A stretch of 64,000 nucleotides of DNA. It comes from Marinobacter litoralis. GTDB lineage: Bacteria > Pseudomonadota > Gammaproteobacteria > Pseudomonadales > Oleiphilaceae. Of this stretch, positions 18,339-26,000 are shown piece by piece. Position 1 is the stretch's first letter. The number at the start of each line of letters is the position of its first letter. Position numbers and translations under genes: made by a program. The stretch is taken from positions 620,211 through 684,210 of the forward strand of contig NZ_QMDL01000003.1 of the NCBI RefSeq assembly GCF_003336705.1, written 5' to 3'. The notes beneath the pieces were generated by a model. It made no database searches. It was not told the origin of the DNA and saw only the letters and a program-made list of their open reading frames with translations.

Positions 18339-19454
18339 ATGGACATGAGCCTACACTCAGCTCGGGATGGATTTAATGTCACTCAAGCTGGATTCGATGG
18401 CAGCAGCAAATTTGCTCATTCCACCTGGCCGAGTTATTACGGCTCCTGTGCTTATCGCTCTGACGCGATTCCCGAGCAAAGCAATCAAACTCAGGAATTG
18501 AACCGAACCGGATTAGATCGCTCAGCCAGCTTACGTTTACCGTGGGGTAATACCCGAGAAGTAATGCCGCCCGCCTTTATTTCAAGAGATCCGCCCAAGA
18601 AGTTGCGGCGACTGGAGAAAAAAGAGGATCTGGCAGCGAAGTACGGACTTCACGTTGAGAATAATCACGAGTGTTTCCGGTATGCACCATTGGCTTTTCA
18701 GGCGCGCTTTTTCGACATGATGAGTGTTGCGGGTAAGATTTGGGCATACATTGTTTCTCCAGGATATTTGATAACATTGATTTTGATGTCGCCGTTGTTT
18801 ACATCCATTAGTAGAAACTATTCTGAGTACATACAAAGTCTTGGTTTGTTCGAATTTATTATGCTTGGAGGCGGCTGGATTCTCATTTTGATTGCAGATC
18901 TGGCCTTCCGCCTCTTCCCGAAATGGCTTTTACGGAATGGCCGCGGTCCTGAGTGGGAGTTCAACCGTCGCACCGGCATGATCAAGGTCTGGCAATACCC
19001 GAAAAAGTTTCCTTTTCTTCCCAGAAAGCCTCCGGTAGTGGTTGAAAAACCTTTCTACGAGTTCGATGCCTGGTGCTGCGCGCGGGTGGACCGTTTCGGT
19101 AGTGTGTTTGATTTGGTGCTCTCTCACCGATACAGCAAACTGGACGTTACCGTTGGCGATCTTCTCGGCGCCCATGGCAGTCCCACCATGTGTTACGCCT
19201 ACTGGGATTTCATTCAGAATTACATGGATATCACCAGGCCGCTGCCGGAACTGCCCATGCTGGAGCAGTATCGACACCTTGACCCGACCACCGCAAAACA
19301 CGACCAGGCGACGGGCCGTCCTGCGCGTTACTGGCGGGATATGGGTGATAAAACCTTCAAGCAGAAAGTGGACGACATGTTTACCGATGTCTCCATCATC
19401 GATACAACGCGCAGGCCAGACCTGATGGCGGAAAAGCTGAGTTACGCGTCCTGA
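18339..19454 (+). CDS. Putative immunity membrane protein (family A, copy 2)
   Basis: A tandem paralogue of the preceding gene. It shares the N-terminal block (SYYGSCAYRSDAIPEQ versus RYYGADAYRSDLIPDQ), LDRSASLRLPWG, GPEWEFNRRTG, PFYEFDAW, HRYSKL and RYWRDMGDKTFKQK. The two membrane segments are in the same place but have largely different sequences, so divergence is concentrated there. ATG 18339 has AAGGAAG about seven bases upstream, and the gap to copy 1 is 49 bases. Duplicated immunity genes beside a T6SS effector are common; that this copy protects against a variant effector is inference. Confidence 0.7.
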   Translation: MDMSLHSARDGFNVTQAGFDGSSKFAHSTWPSYYGSCAYRSDAIPEQSNQTQELNRTGLDRSASLRLPWGNTREVMPPAFISRDPPKKLRRLEKKEDLAAKYGLHVENNHECFRYAPLAFQARFFDMMSVAGKIWAYIVSPGYLITLILMSPLFTSISRNYSEYIQSLGLFEFIMLGGGWILILIADLAFRLFPKWLLRNGRGPEWEFNRRTGMIKVWQYPKKFPFLPRKPPVVVEKPFYEFDAWCCARVDRFGSVFDLVLSHRYSKLDVTVGDLLGAHGSPTMCYAYWDFIQNYMDITRPLPELPMLEQYRHLDPTTAKHDQATGRPARYWRDMGDKTFKQKVDDMFTDVSIIDTTRRPDLMAEKLSYAS

Positions 19455-19587
19455 GCGAGCAGGAAGCCCTCCCGGCCAATCTTGGAGATGCTTGAAAGCA
19501 TGTGCTTCCCTCAATGCTTGTGGGGTGAGGTCGACAGTTTGGTCTCGTTACTAAATGCAAAAGACCAAATAATATACGGTTAATGGA

Positions 19588-20856
19588 ATGACCAATCTGA
19601 ACAACACCAACGATACTTCGTCATCTCATCCATCGGCTGAATCCACCTGGGAAGTCGGAGTGCGCCGTACCACCAAAGATGGTCGGTTGCTGGCCTTGAG
19701 TCCGGAGCCGGTAACAACAGGCGAGCGGGCTGTGGACGTCAACACTTGGATTCGGCGGAAAACCGACGGCTGGCAGGATTTGCAGGGCGGAAACCTGCTG
19801 TTTGGTGCCGAATTTGCGTTGTTGTTCTTGAGTTTGAGCGTGTTATCCATTGGTATCTTCGGTTTTGGTCTGATGTTTGCGCTAGGCCCCGACTCGCTGG
19901 GCCGTTGGGATTGGGAGTCGCCACTTATAATGCTGGTTGGAAACCTCCTGATTTCTTTACCCTGGGGCTTGCACATGCATTTCCTGGGTAACAAAGCCGT
20001 GAAAGAAACCCCACCGGTGCGATTTAACGTACAACGCCGGCAAGTAGCCATCCCGCGTTGGACTGAAGGAAAGGAATTCAAGCTCCCGTTTTGGACAGAT
20101 AATGCAGCTGGAATAGCCTATATAGTGATCGCTTTTACAATTGCCGCAGTTCTGTATACGCCTATTGGTTTGGAAAACAATCCGGTGGAATACGTTCAAC
20201 GTGTACGGAACTACTTGTTGGCAGCTCTGGTAATTGAGGTTCTGGTGGTCGGCACTTACCTTTTCTTCGGCCTCCGCCTAAAGAAAAAACACGCCCCCAG
20301 ACTCGTCTACGAAATCTACCCCTGGGAAAAACTAGTTGCCTACATCGAAACCCGTCATGATATCGGTCTCGGGCTGATGGCTACCCACACGGTTCTCACC
20401 CTGGCGATTCCGAAACCCGACGACCCGGAATCGGCCTTGGCGGCTGCAAGTATCAACGTAGGTCATGAAACAGCCGGCCTGGCCCAGTGGGAGTGTATTC
20501 GCCAGTTTATGGAAAACGGTCCCGAGGCCTGCCCGGACCCGAAACAGGATGAAACCCTGGCCCACTACAAAGCCAAATGCCGCCAGGCCCGCAAAGACCT
20601 GTCCTTGTTACCCTGGCTGGGCAAGAAAGTGGGCGACTGGTTCTTTCAGCGTTATTTGGCTCACATCATTACCGAACGTCGTATCAAGACCTTGGCCCTG
20701 AAGAGCTTGCCAGAGGAATTGAAAGCCTGGTCCGCGCCTTTGCCCAAAGAGCAGTGGGCCAAACCATCCGAGACCCTGAAAAGCCTCAATCAGCAACTCA
20801 CCCGTTCTTATGAGCGGGGCCTTCGCTTCACCAATATGGGGCCGGTCTCCGAATGA
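19588..20856 (+). CDS. Hypothetical polytopic membrane protein in the T6SS island
   Basis: Not recognised. The 422 residues contain an N-terminal polar region, membrane segments near 73-105, 110-130, 172-195 and 208-232, then a cytoplasmic-looking charged C-terminal half (GHETAGLAQWECIRQF onward). It begins at ATG 19588 without a clear ribosome site and follows a 133-base gap. Its place between family A and family C genes, all on the same strand, suggests that it belongs to the effector-immunity island. It does not share the family A motifs. The function is unknown. Confidence 0.6.
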   Translation: MTNLNNTNDTSSSHPSAESTWEVGVRRTTKDGRLLALSPEPVTTGERAVDVNTWIRRKTDGWQDLQGGNLLFGAEFALLFLSLSVLSIGIFGFGLMFALGPDSLGRWDWESPLIMLVGNLLISLPWGLHMHFLGNKAVKETPPVRFNVQRRQVAIPRWTEGKEFKLPFWTDNAAGIAYIVIAFTIAAVLYTPIGLENNPVEYVQRVRNYLLAALVIEVLVVGTYLFFGLRLKKKHAPRLVYEIYPWEKLVAYIETRHDIGLGLMATHTVLTLAIPKPDDPESALAAASINVGHETAGLAQWECIRQFMENGPEACPDPKQDETLAHYKAKCRQARKDLSLLPWLGKKVGDWFFQRYLAHIITERRIKTLALKSLPEELKAWSAPLPKEQWAKPSETLKSLNQQLTRSYERGLRFTNMGPVSE

Positions 20857-21005
20857 CAAGCCGGGCGTGAGGCGAAACGGCAAGAAAAGCGGGGAAGAGG
20901 CCGTTACCAGTCAAGAGAGTCGCCCTGAATCGGAACTCAGCTGTTTTAATGAGGTCGCGCGGGTGTTGCGCTGCCGCGTAGTGAACCTGATTACCAAGAT
21001 GAATT

Positions 21006-21026
21006 GTGACGATCAAGGATCGTCAC
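21006..21026. promoter_or_regulatory. Perfect 9-bp palindrome before the family C gene
   Basis: The arms GTGACGATC and GATCGTCAC flank a 3-base loop, ending 27 bases before ATG 21053. It could be an operator or an mRNA hairpin near the start codon. There is no T-run after it, so it is not a typical terminator. Confidence 0.5.
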
Positions 21027-21052
21027 AACTCAATGAGCAGGCAGTAATAATC

Positions 21053-22138
21053 ATGGAAGATTCATTTGCACCAACAGAGAAGATCTTCACCGACCTTATC
21101 GCTAGTGAGGACCACATAGGTCTGATAAGGGACTGGCGGGACGTTATTTTTCATACGCTATTTGCAAAAAGGCGGCAGGATCTGGAGTTGCCTGTCTTGC
21201 TCCCCATCGAAGACGCACGATGCTTCATCGGTAGCCCAGACCCGGTGGCGGCCCGGGCAGCCATAGAAGACTTCGGTTTCGATGAAGAGCTAGATGTTTT
21301 TATCAAACCGGTTCCCTTGGGAGAGCTCGCAAGGAATGCATTCCTTTTAGGCGCGTGGTTCTGCTGGACCGGTTCCAATGTAATCATGAATACGTCACTG
21401 ATGCATTTGATCGGAATGAAGGCTATAAAACAGCAGCCTTCAGGGCAGGAGCTTTTGTATCAGGCGAAACTCCATGAACTTCAAAATCCGGGCAAGTTCG
21501 TCGAGATAATTAAAGCGCAAAGCTGGGTTGTCAGCACCGTATCTGGAAACTCGGTGACAGAAGTGGTGCAGGAGGCTCTTGTCATCGATGATCGCGGGCT
21601 TGTGGTGTTCGGGCCGGGTTTAGGTCCATCAGGTGTGGCTAAAAATCGCAGTGAGCTGTCTGCTGATGAGCAGGCACTGTTTGATTGGTGGGCCCTGCCG
21701 CTCTACGACTATGCCGCTTGGGAAGAGAAGGGTGAAGGCGAGAATAGAGCGGATGAAAATGTTAAAAGCATAGACACTTACGTCCCGGCTCCTTCCATTA
21801 TTGGCGAAGAAAATCTTCTTTCTTTTTATGACCTCGAACGTGCTGTTCATAATCAAATCATGCCGGATGCCACCAGGCTGCAATTAGAAGTTATTGAAGA
21901 CCAAGTGATGCCTGAAATAGAAGAGCAGGGTAGCGATGAGCTTCTGAGGGTGGATGGGCGCCGGTACGGTATCTTGTTTGTTGACCACCCAGAGTGGAGC
22001 TTGCCCCTGGGCGGTAATGGACTGGCCATGACAGATTACGGCGAGCAAGTTTGGCTGCCCAAGGAAGCAGGCATTCATGAAGTGCCGGAACATTTTAGGT
22101 CGCGACTTACAAGGGCGATTGCCTGGGTGTTGTTCTAG
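21053..22138 (+). CDS. Family C protein, N-terminal part, cut by an amber codon
   Basis: An unrecognised family with three members in this window. The first 361 residues align throughout with the intact copy at 33394, including the signature ELARNAFLLGAWFCW and the later DHPEWSLPLGGNGLAMTDY. The frame then stops at TAG (22136-22138). The intact copy has TGG at this exact position (AWTLFWKGRE versus AWVLF-stop-QGRD), so this is a Trp-to-amber change. The homology continues in the same frame after it. The start is set at ATG 21053 by alignment with the other two copies; an open frame reaches back to 20810 but overlaps the preceding gene. Confidence 0.65.
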   Translation: MEDSFAPTEKIFTDLIASEDHIGLIRDWRDVIFHTLFAKRRQDLELPVLLPIEDARCFIGSPDPVAARAAIEDFGFDEELDVFIKPVPLGELARNAFLLGAWFCWTGSNVIMNTSLMHLIGMKAIKQQPSGQELLYQAKLHELQNPGKFVEIIKAQSWVVSTVSGNSVTEVVQEALVIDDRGLVVFGPGLGPSGVAKNRSELSADEQALFDWWALPLYDYAAWEEKGEGENRADENVKSIDTYVPAPSIIGEENLLSFYDLERAVHNQIMPDATRLQLEVIEDQVMPEIEEQGSDELLRVDGRRYGILFVDHPEWSLPLGGNGLAMTDYGEQVWLPKEAGIHEVPEHFRSRLTRAIAWVLF

Positions 22139-22687
22139 CAAGGGCGAGATCCGGGAAAGCCGGCGCACCTGGTGCTGGGACAGTTTGGCGGCGTAAAGCC
22201 GTTTTGTCCTGATAACATGAATCGCCTCTTCGTTCCGGATGCGACCGATGGACGTTTTCCTGCCCTGGCTTGCATGCCGTGTGGTACACAGCAGGTTCCC
22301 GTGCTCGTTCACGGTGAAGTGCCTGAGGGTTACGTTTGTGAGGTTCTGGAAGAGTGCCGGGTTCCCGCTTCGGATCTTCCCCGCGGATTAGTTGGGCGGG
22401 ATTCGCTATTGGTTAACGGCTCGGTGCCCTTCGTTTCCATGTGCACGTTTCTGATGGTACCTGTTGCCGCAATCGAGTTTCCCGAGGAATGGTATACCGG
22501 CATTCGGACGTCCAACACGCAGCTAATCTCGGACTTTGAATACTATCTCGCGGAACTGGGTCGTAGTGATCGGGCGAAGCAGGATGTGCAAGGTGGAAAA
22601 GATCCCGGCGGCATTGCGGGAGTTTTTTGGGCATGTGCTGGGTTTATGGCTTTTATTATTTTGCTCATGGTCCTTTACGGAACATAA
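22139..22687 (+). pseudogene. Family C protein, C-terminal part downstream of the amber codon
   Basis: This is the in-frame continuation of the preceding gene. It reads QGRDPGKPAHLVLGQFGG and continues in register with the intact copy at 33394, through WYTGIRTSNTQLISD to a C-terminal membrane segment (about the last 25 residues). An ATG at 22172 could open a 171-residue product, but no ribosome site precedes it. The stretch is well conserved and free of other lesions, so the interruption is recent, is suppressed, or is tolerated. Together with the upstream part it would make a 544-residue protein. Confidence 0.6.
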
Positions 22688-22765
22688 GTCGGCGTCACAA
22701 GCGGGAGTCTGATCCTGTTTGGCCCAAGGGATTGAGTTTTTTGTAAACGGTGGAGACGCACAATC

Positions 22766-23617
22766 ATGGAAGAAAAATCAGCTGTCTGTATTGAAGAGTT
22801 TGGCAGGCTTGTTGCCGCAAAAGACTACGTTTCACTGGTGCGTGAGTGGCAAGTTCATACCTTTTATGCCGTGTTTGTAAAAAATGGCTCTGAGGGGGAG
22901 CTGCCCGCTCTCGTGGAGGTGCACGGTCACTTGGCCTTTCTAGCTGGCACGGATCCCGAAGCGGTTGAAGCAGAGCTGGCGGAGTATCGGCTTTCGGCGG
23001 GTGACGGGAATATTTCCATAAAGCCGGTTGCTCTCAAAGAGCTTGCGAGAAATGCGGCGGTGCTGGGCGCTTGGGTTGTCTGGGCTGGTTCAGATGGCGG
23101 CGTGGTGGTTGACTCCATTTTGCATATTCTCGGTTTAGCCGGTATCGCGAAAGATGAGTCTGGCACCGAACGCTTGTATCGGGCGAAGCTCCTTGAGCTG
23201 CCGGCGAATGAGGAAATGGGCACCGGTCCTGTCATGGCTCAGCGTTGGACAATCACGTCGATCGTGGATGGTCAGGAAGTTGGTGATGCTGAGAGCTGGT
23301 TGGTTTATGACGACAATGATGGTGTGATTCTACTCAATCCTGACGGAAACCTACGTAACGGTCCCAAGCCTCGAAGCGCCATCACTTCTGCCGAGCAGGC
23401 TTTGTTCGATGAGTGGCGGCAACCGCTCTACCCGTTCCCGGTACCTGAGCAGACGGAAGCATCTGACACCAAAGCGGATATGCCTGGGCATCCTGCTCAG
23501 GCGGCAGTTGCAACGGCCGATGTCAGCATTAAGGCAGACCGAAGCTTTGTACGAATGACTGCACTGACCTCCGTTTTGATCATCGCAGTGCTTGGTGTCG
23601 TAGTGAGCTTGCAGTGA
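22766..23617 (+). CDS. Family C protein, short form with C-terminal anchor
   Basis: A 283-residue relative of the genes at 21053 and 33394. It matches only their N-terminal domain (about the first 230 residues; signature ELARNAAVLGAWVVW, then GTERLYRAKLLEL). The large middle domain is missing. After a short polar linker rich in Ala and Asp it ends in a single hydrophobic segment (MTALTSVLIIAVLGVVVSL), so it is probably tail-anchored with the conserved domain in the cytoplasm. ATG 22766 has GGTGGAGA at good distance. The function is unknown. Confidence 0.65.
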   Translation: MEEKSAVCIEEFGRLVAAKDYVSLVREWQVHTFYAVFVKNGSEGELPALVEVHGHLAFLAGTDPEAVEAELAEYRLSAGDGNISIKPVALKELARNAAVLGAWVVWAGSDGGVVVDSILHILGLAGIAKDESGTERLYRAKLLELPANEEMGTGPVMAQRWTITSIVDGQEVGDAESWLVYDDNDGVILLNPDGNLRNGPKPRSAITSAEQALFDEWRQPLYPFPVPEQTEASDTKADMPGHPAQAAVATADVSIKADRSFVRMTALTSVLIIAVLGVVVSLQ

Positions 23618-23633
23618 GCGGTTGCGATGGTGG

Positions 23634-23963
23634 TCACACAGATTCGGTCAGATAATTACGGGCAAACACCTGTAAATCCTCCGAGACACGCTGGCGAATC
23701 GTCGCCCGATCTTGCGGGTCAAGGCCGTACTTTCGGGCCAGCAATTCAAAGTCCTCATCTTTTAGGGTAATGGTCAAACGCGGTCTTGCCCGGGTTTTCT
23801 GATAGGGCAGTTCCAGAACTTTGCGCACCATGTCGGAGGTGGTCATGTTCTGTATTGCCGCAGAGACCCGAAAGGCGCGCTGAATGTCGTTGGAGAGGTC
23901 GAAGGCCATTTGTACGGCCTGCACCGCCTGCTCCTCTTTTGACCAATCCGGTTTACTTGCCAT
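23634..23963 (-). CDS. Small ribbon-helix-helix-like protein of the PspA module
   Basis: A 109-residue soluble protein, last of three - strand genes after the DUF2170 and PspA-like genes. The segment RPRLTITLKDEDFELLARKYGL has the strand-then-helix pattern of ribbon-helix-helix DNA-binding proteins. An earlier stretch (QRAFRVSAAIQNMTTSDMVR) looks similar. I do not recognise a named family. A regulator of the module is a plausible guess, but a structural partner of the ATPase cannot be excluded. The 47-base gap from the PspA gene allows cotranscription. Confidence 0.6.
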   Translation of the reverse strand: MASKPDWSKEEQAVQAVQMAFDLSNDIQRAFRVSAAIQNMTTSDMVRKVLELPYQKTRARPRLTITLKDEDFELLARKYGLDPQDRATIRQRVSEDLQVFARNYLTESV

Positions 23964-24010
23964 GGAATTAACCTGATGAATGACGCCCCCGGAGTTTGGG
24001 GGCTTTGGGT

Positions 24011-24706
24011 TTACTGTGCCGGGCTGTCTTTGAGGCGGGCCAGTACGTTGTCGATTGCATCTTGTTCGCCGTCAATACCGGCGGCTTTCAGTTTTTCGTC
24101 CAGGTCGGCGCCTGTGAGTTCTTTTTCCAGAGTGGCGCTGGCGGTCTGGCGGTCTTCTTCCCGGGCCTGGCGCTCGCGAATCCGTTCCAATGTCTCTTTC
24201 GCGGTGCTCAGGGAGGACTGCTGGCTGTTGATGTTGGTGTCAATCTGCGCGGTGGTGCGTAGCACCCGCTCGTTGGTCTTCACCACTTGCAGTTCCCGGC
24301 GGTAGTCGGCCAGCTGTTTCTCGGCTTTCTGAACCCGGTCTTTCAGGCCCACAATGCGCTGTTGCAGCAGTTCCCGGGTTTGGGTCAGCTCCGAAGCGCG
24401 GCGTTCATGGCCAACAATTCGCTCGGCCACTTCCCGGGCCAGGTCTTCCTGGCCAGCCGCGATGGCTTTGCGGGCATCGTCTTCACGCTTGGTGGCGCTG
24501 TCCTGCTCGGTACGGATCTGTCGGGCCAGGGAGGCCGCTTCGGCCATCAGTGACGCCAGCTCCTGCTTGGCCTGTTTCAGCTCATGCTCGGAATCGCGCA
24601 GTTCCTGTTCCAGAATCCGGTTGCCCTGGCCGTCGACAACGGCTTCACCCAGTTCGTTCACACCCCCGCGCATGGCGGTCAGGATTTTTTTCAGTACGGT
24701 TCTCAT
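24011..24706 (-). CDS. PspA/IM30 family membrane-stress protein
   Basis: A 231-residue PspA/IM30 (ESCRT-III-like) protein, which in this superfamily binds and stabilises damaged inner membranes as oligomeric rods. Almost the whole length is predicted long helices with heptad Leu/Ala/Glu patterns, beginning with an amphipathic N-terminal helix (MRTVLKKILTAMRGG). It is closer in context to YjfJ than to the classical pspABC operon: it lies with a DUF2170 gene and opposite yqiJ-yqiK and an AAA+ ATPase, and there is no pspF, pspB or pspC. ATG 24706 has GAGGA in range. The DUF2170 gene is 14 bases upstream. Confidence 0.9.
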   Translation of the reverse strand: MRTVLKKILTAMRGGVNELGEAVVDGQGNRILEQELRDSEHELKQAKQELASLMAEAASLARQIRTEQDSATKREDDARKAIAAGQEDLAREVAERIVGHERRASELTQTRELLQQRIVGLKDRVQKAEKQLADYRRELQVVKTNERVLRTTAQIDTNINSQQSSLSTAKETLERIRERQAREEDRQTASATLEKELTGADLDEKLKAAGIDGEQDAIDNVLARLKDSPAQ

Positions 24707-24720
24707 GTCTCAGTCCTCAC

Positions 24721-25125
24721 TCAAGCCAGGTAGTCTTCAAAAGTCTGTAACAGGTCGATGGCATTCTCGGCGAGGGTTACCAGTTCCTGCATGATCTCGC
24801 TGGTGCCGGAGGCGGGGCTCAGTGCGCCATAGACCACATAGTGTTGGCCGGTTTTGCCAAGAGAGCTTAAGGGCATGGGAACACTGATGCGCAACATGTT
24901 TTCATGCAGCTCGTTCTGACGTTCCGGGGCCAGTTCCTGTTCGTCGAAAAGGTACGCAAGGCACAGAATCTGGGTGTCGGTTACGGTAATATACACCGGT
25001 GTTTCTTCGGCGCCGGACACGATCACCTGCAGCACCGGTTCTTCGCCGGCAATGGGCATGACATCGAAGGTTCGGCCAGCATGGGTGGCGTCACCCAGGG
25101 CCAGGGTGAGAGATTGGGTATCCAC
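24721..25125 (-). CDS. DUF2170 (YjfI-like) protein
   Basis: A 134-residue soluble acidic protein, the length expected for DUF2170. YjfI of E. coli is encoded beside the PspA paralogue YjfJ, and the same pairing is seen here. The start is GTG 25125, six bases after GGAAGGAG; a longer open frame to 25209 has no ribosome site. No catalytic motif is visible. It heads the - strand arm of the module. DUF2170 assignment rests on length, style and context, so it is probable rather than certain. Confidence 0.72.
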   Translation of the reverse strand: MDTQSLTLALGDATHAGRTFDVMPIAGEEPVLQVIVSGAEETPVYITVTDTQILCLAYLFDEQELAPERQNELHENMLRISVPMPLSSLGKTGQHYVVYGALSPASGTSEIMQELVTLAENAIDLLQTFEDYLA

Positions 25126-25188
25126 GAATAGCTCCTTCCTGTGGCGTTGAATCGGTTCGGCCGATCCGGACGAACCTTGTCCTGTCGC

Positions 25189-25205
25189 TTGACATTTTAT
25201 GTCAA
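25189..25205. promoter_or_regulatory. Palindrome overlapping a -35-like TTGACA
   Basis: TTGACAT-TTT-ATGTCAA is a perfect 7-bp inverted repeat in the divergent interval between the DUF2170 gene and yqiJ. It contains TTGACA on both strands, so it may combine an operator with promoter elements. No well-spaced -10 is obvious. Confidence 0.45.
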
Positions 25206-25250
25206 TCATCCGAGTCTATACCTCGCAATTAAACATTTGCAAGAAATAGT

Positions 25251-25269
25251 TTGTTTACGTTATAAACAA
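25251..25269. promoter_or_regulatory. Second palindrome in the divergent PspA/YqiJ promoter region
   Basis: TTGTTTA-CGTTA-TAAACAA is a perfect 7-bp inverted repeat 62 bases before yqiJ. It is a candidate repressor or activator site for the divergent arms of the module. It is unrelated in sequence to the palindrome at 25189. Confidence 0.45.
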
Positions 25270-25330
25270 CCCGTCAGTCTGACACGGACTGTCGCCCAGT
25301 GGATTTACCAGAACGGATATCTGGTCGCGT

Positions 25331-25957
25331 ATGGATACATTCTTCGCAATTGCGTTTTCCTTCCCCACGGTCATTTTTTCCGTACTGCTGTGTGTGGCCA
25401 TCATTTACTGGCTGATTTCCCTAGTGGGTCTGGGCGATATCGAGGCCGATGGCGATATTGATGCCTCCGGTGACTTCTCTGGCCTGATGGTGACCCTCGG
25501 GCTTCAGGGCGTGCCCCTGCCACTCGTGCTTACCCTGTTGTTCCTCATCGCCTGGTTGACGAGTTATTTTGCGGAGCTGCTGCTCGGTGCAATGGTGCCT
25601 GGTGGCTTGTTGCACGCACTGTTCGGCCTGGCAGTCATTGCCGGCGCTCTGGTGGTGAGTGTTCTGGTGACTGCTGTTGTTATCCGCCCACTGCGGCCAC
25701 TGTTCCGGCGGGCGTATTTACCCCCGCTTCAGAAACGTATTATCGGTACCGCCTGTGTCGTGACCTCAGCAACGGTTACGGAAGCCAAAGGCCGGGCTGA
25801 AGCGATCCTGGATGGTGCCCACCTGGTACTGCAGGTTCGTAGCCATACACCGCTGTCGCATCGTGAGCGCGCGGTGCTGATCGAGCATATTCCGGACAAG
25901 AACGCCTGGTGGGTGGTTCCGGAAGCCGAATTCCTCGCCGGCGAATCGGCCGGTTAA
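25331..25957 (+). CDS. yqiJ: YqiJ-like inner-membrane protein with OB-fold domain
   Basis: A 208-residue membrane protein of the YqiJ/NfeD-related type, partner of the flotillin YqiK. Membrane segments are near residues 8-30, 60-82 and 88-115. A C-terminal soluble domain (residues 135-200; RIIGTACVVTSATVTEAKG through EFLAGE) has the OB-like beta pattern of NfeD-type proteins. It begins at ATG 25331 with only a weak ribosome site and lies 43 bases before yqiK. Confidence 0.85.
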   Translation: MDTFFAIAFSFPTVIFSVLLCVAIIYWLISLVGLGDIEADGDIDASGDFSGLMVTLGLQGVPLPLVLTLLFLIAWLTSYFAELLLGAMVPGGLLHALFGLAVIAGALVVSVLVTAVVIRPLRPLFRRAYLPPLQKRIIGTACVVTSATVTEAKGRAEAILDGAHLVLQVRSHTPLSHRERAVLIEHIPDKNAWWVVPEAEFLAGESAG

Positions 25958-26000
25958 TCCCCGCACCTACTTCCTTAAATCAGCGCAGGAGAATGACTAA

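Noticed and set aside
22172..22687. Independent 171-residue gene after the amber codon
   Set aside because: It is in the same frame and homologous to the C-terminal half of the paralogue at 33394, and no ribosome site precedes ATG 22172, so it is treated as the rest of an interrupted gene.
23985..24010. CCCCC-GGGGG hairpin between the RHH-like and PspA genes, considered as a terminator
   Set aside because: No T-run follows on the - strand where the genes are read, and the stem is only five bases.
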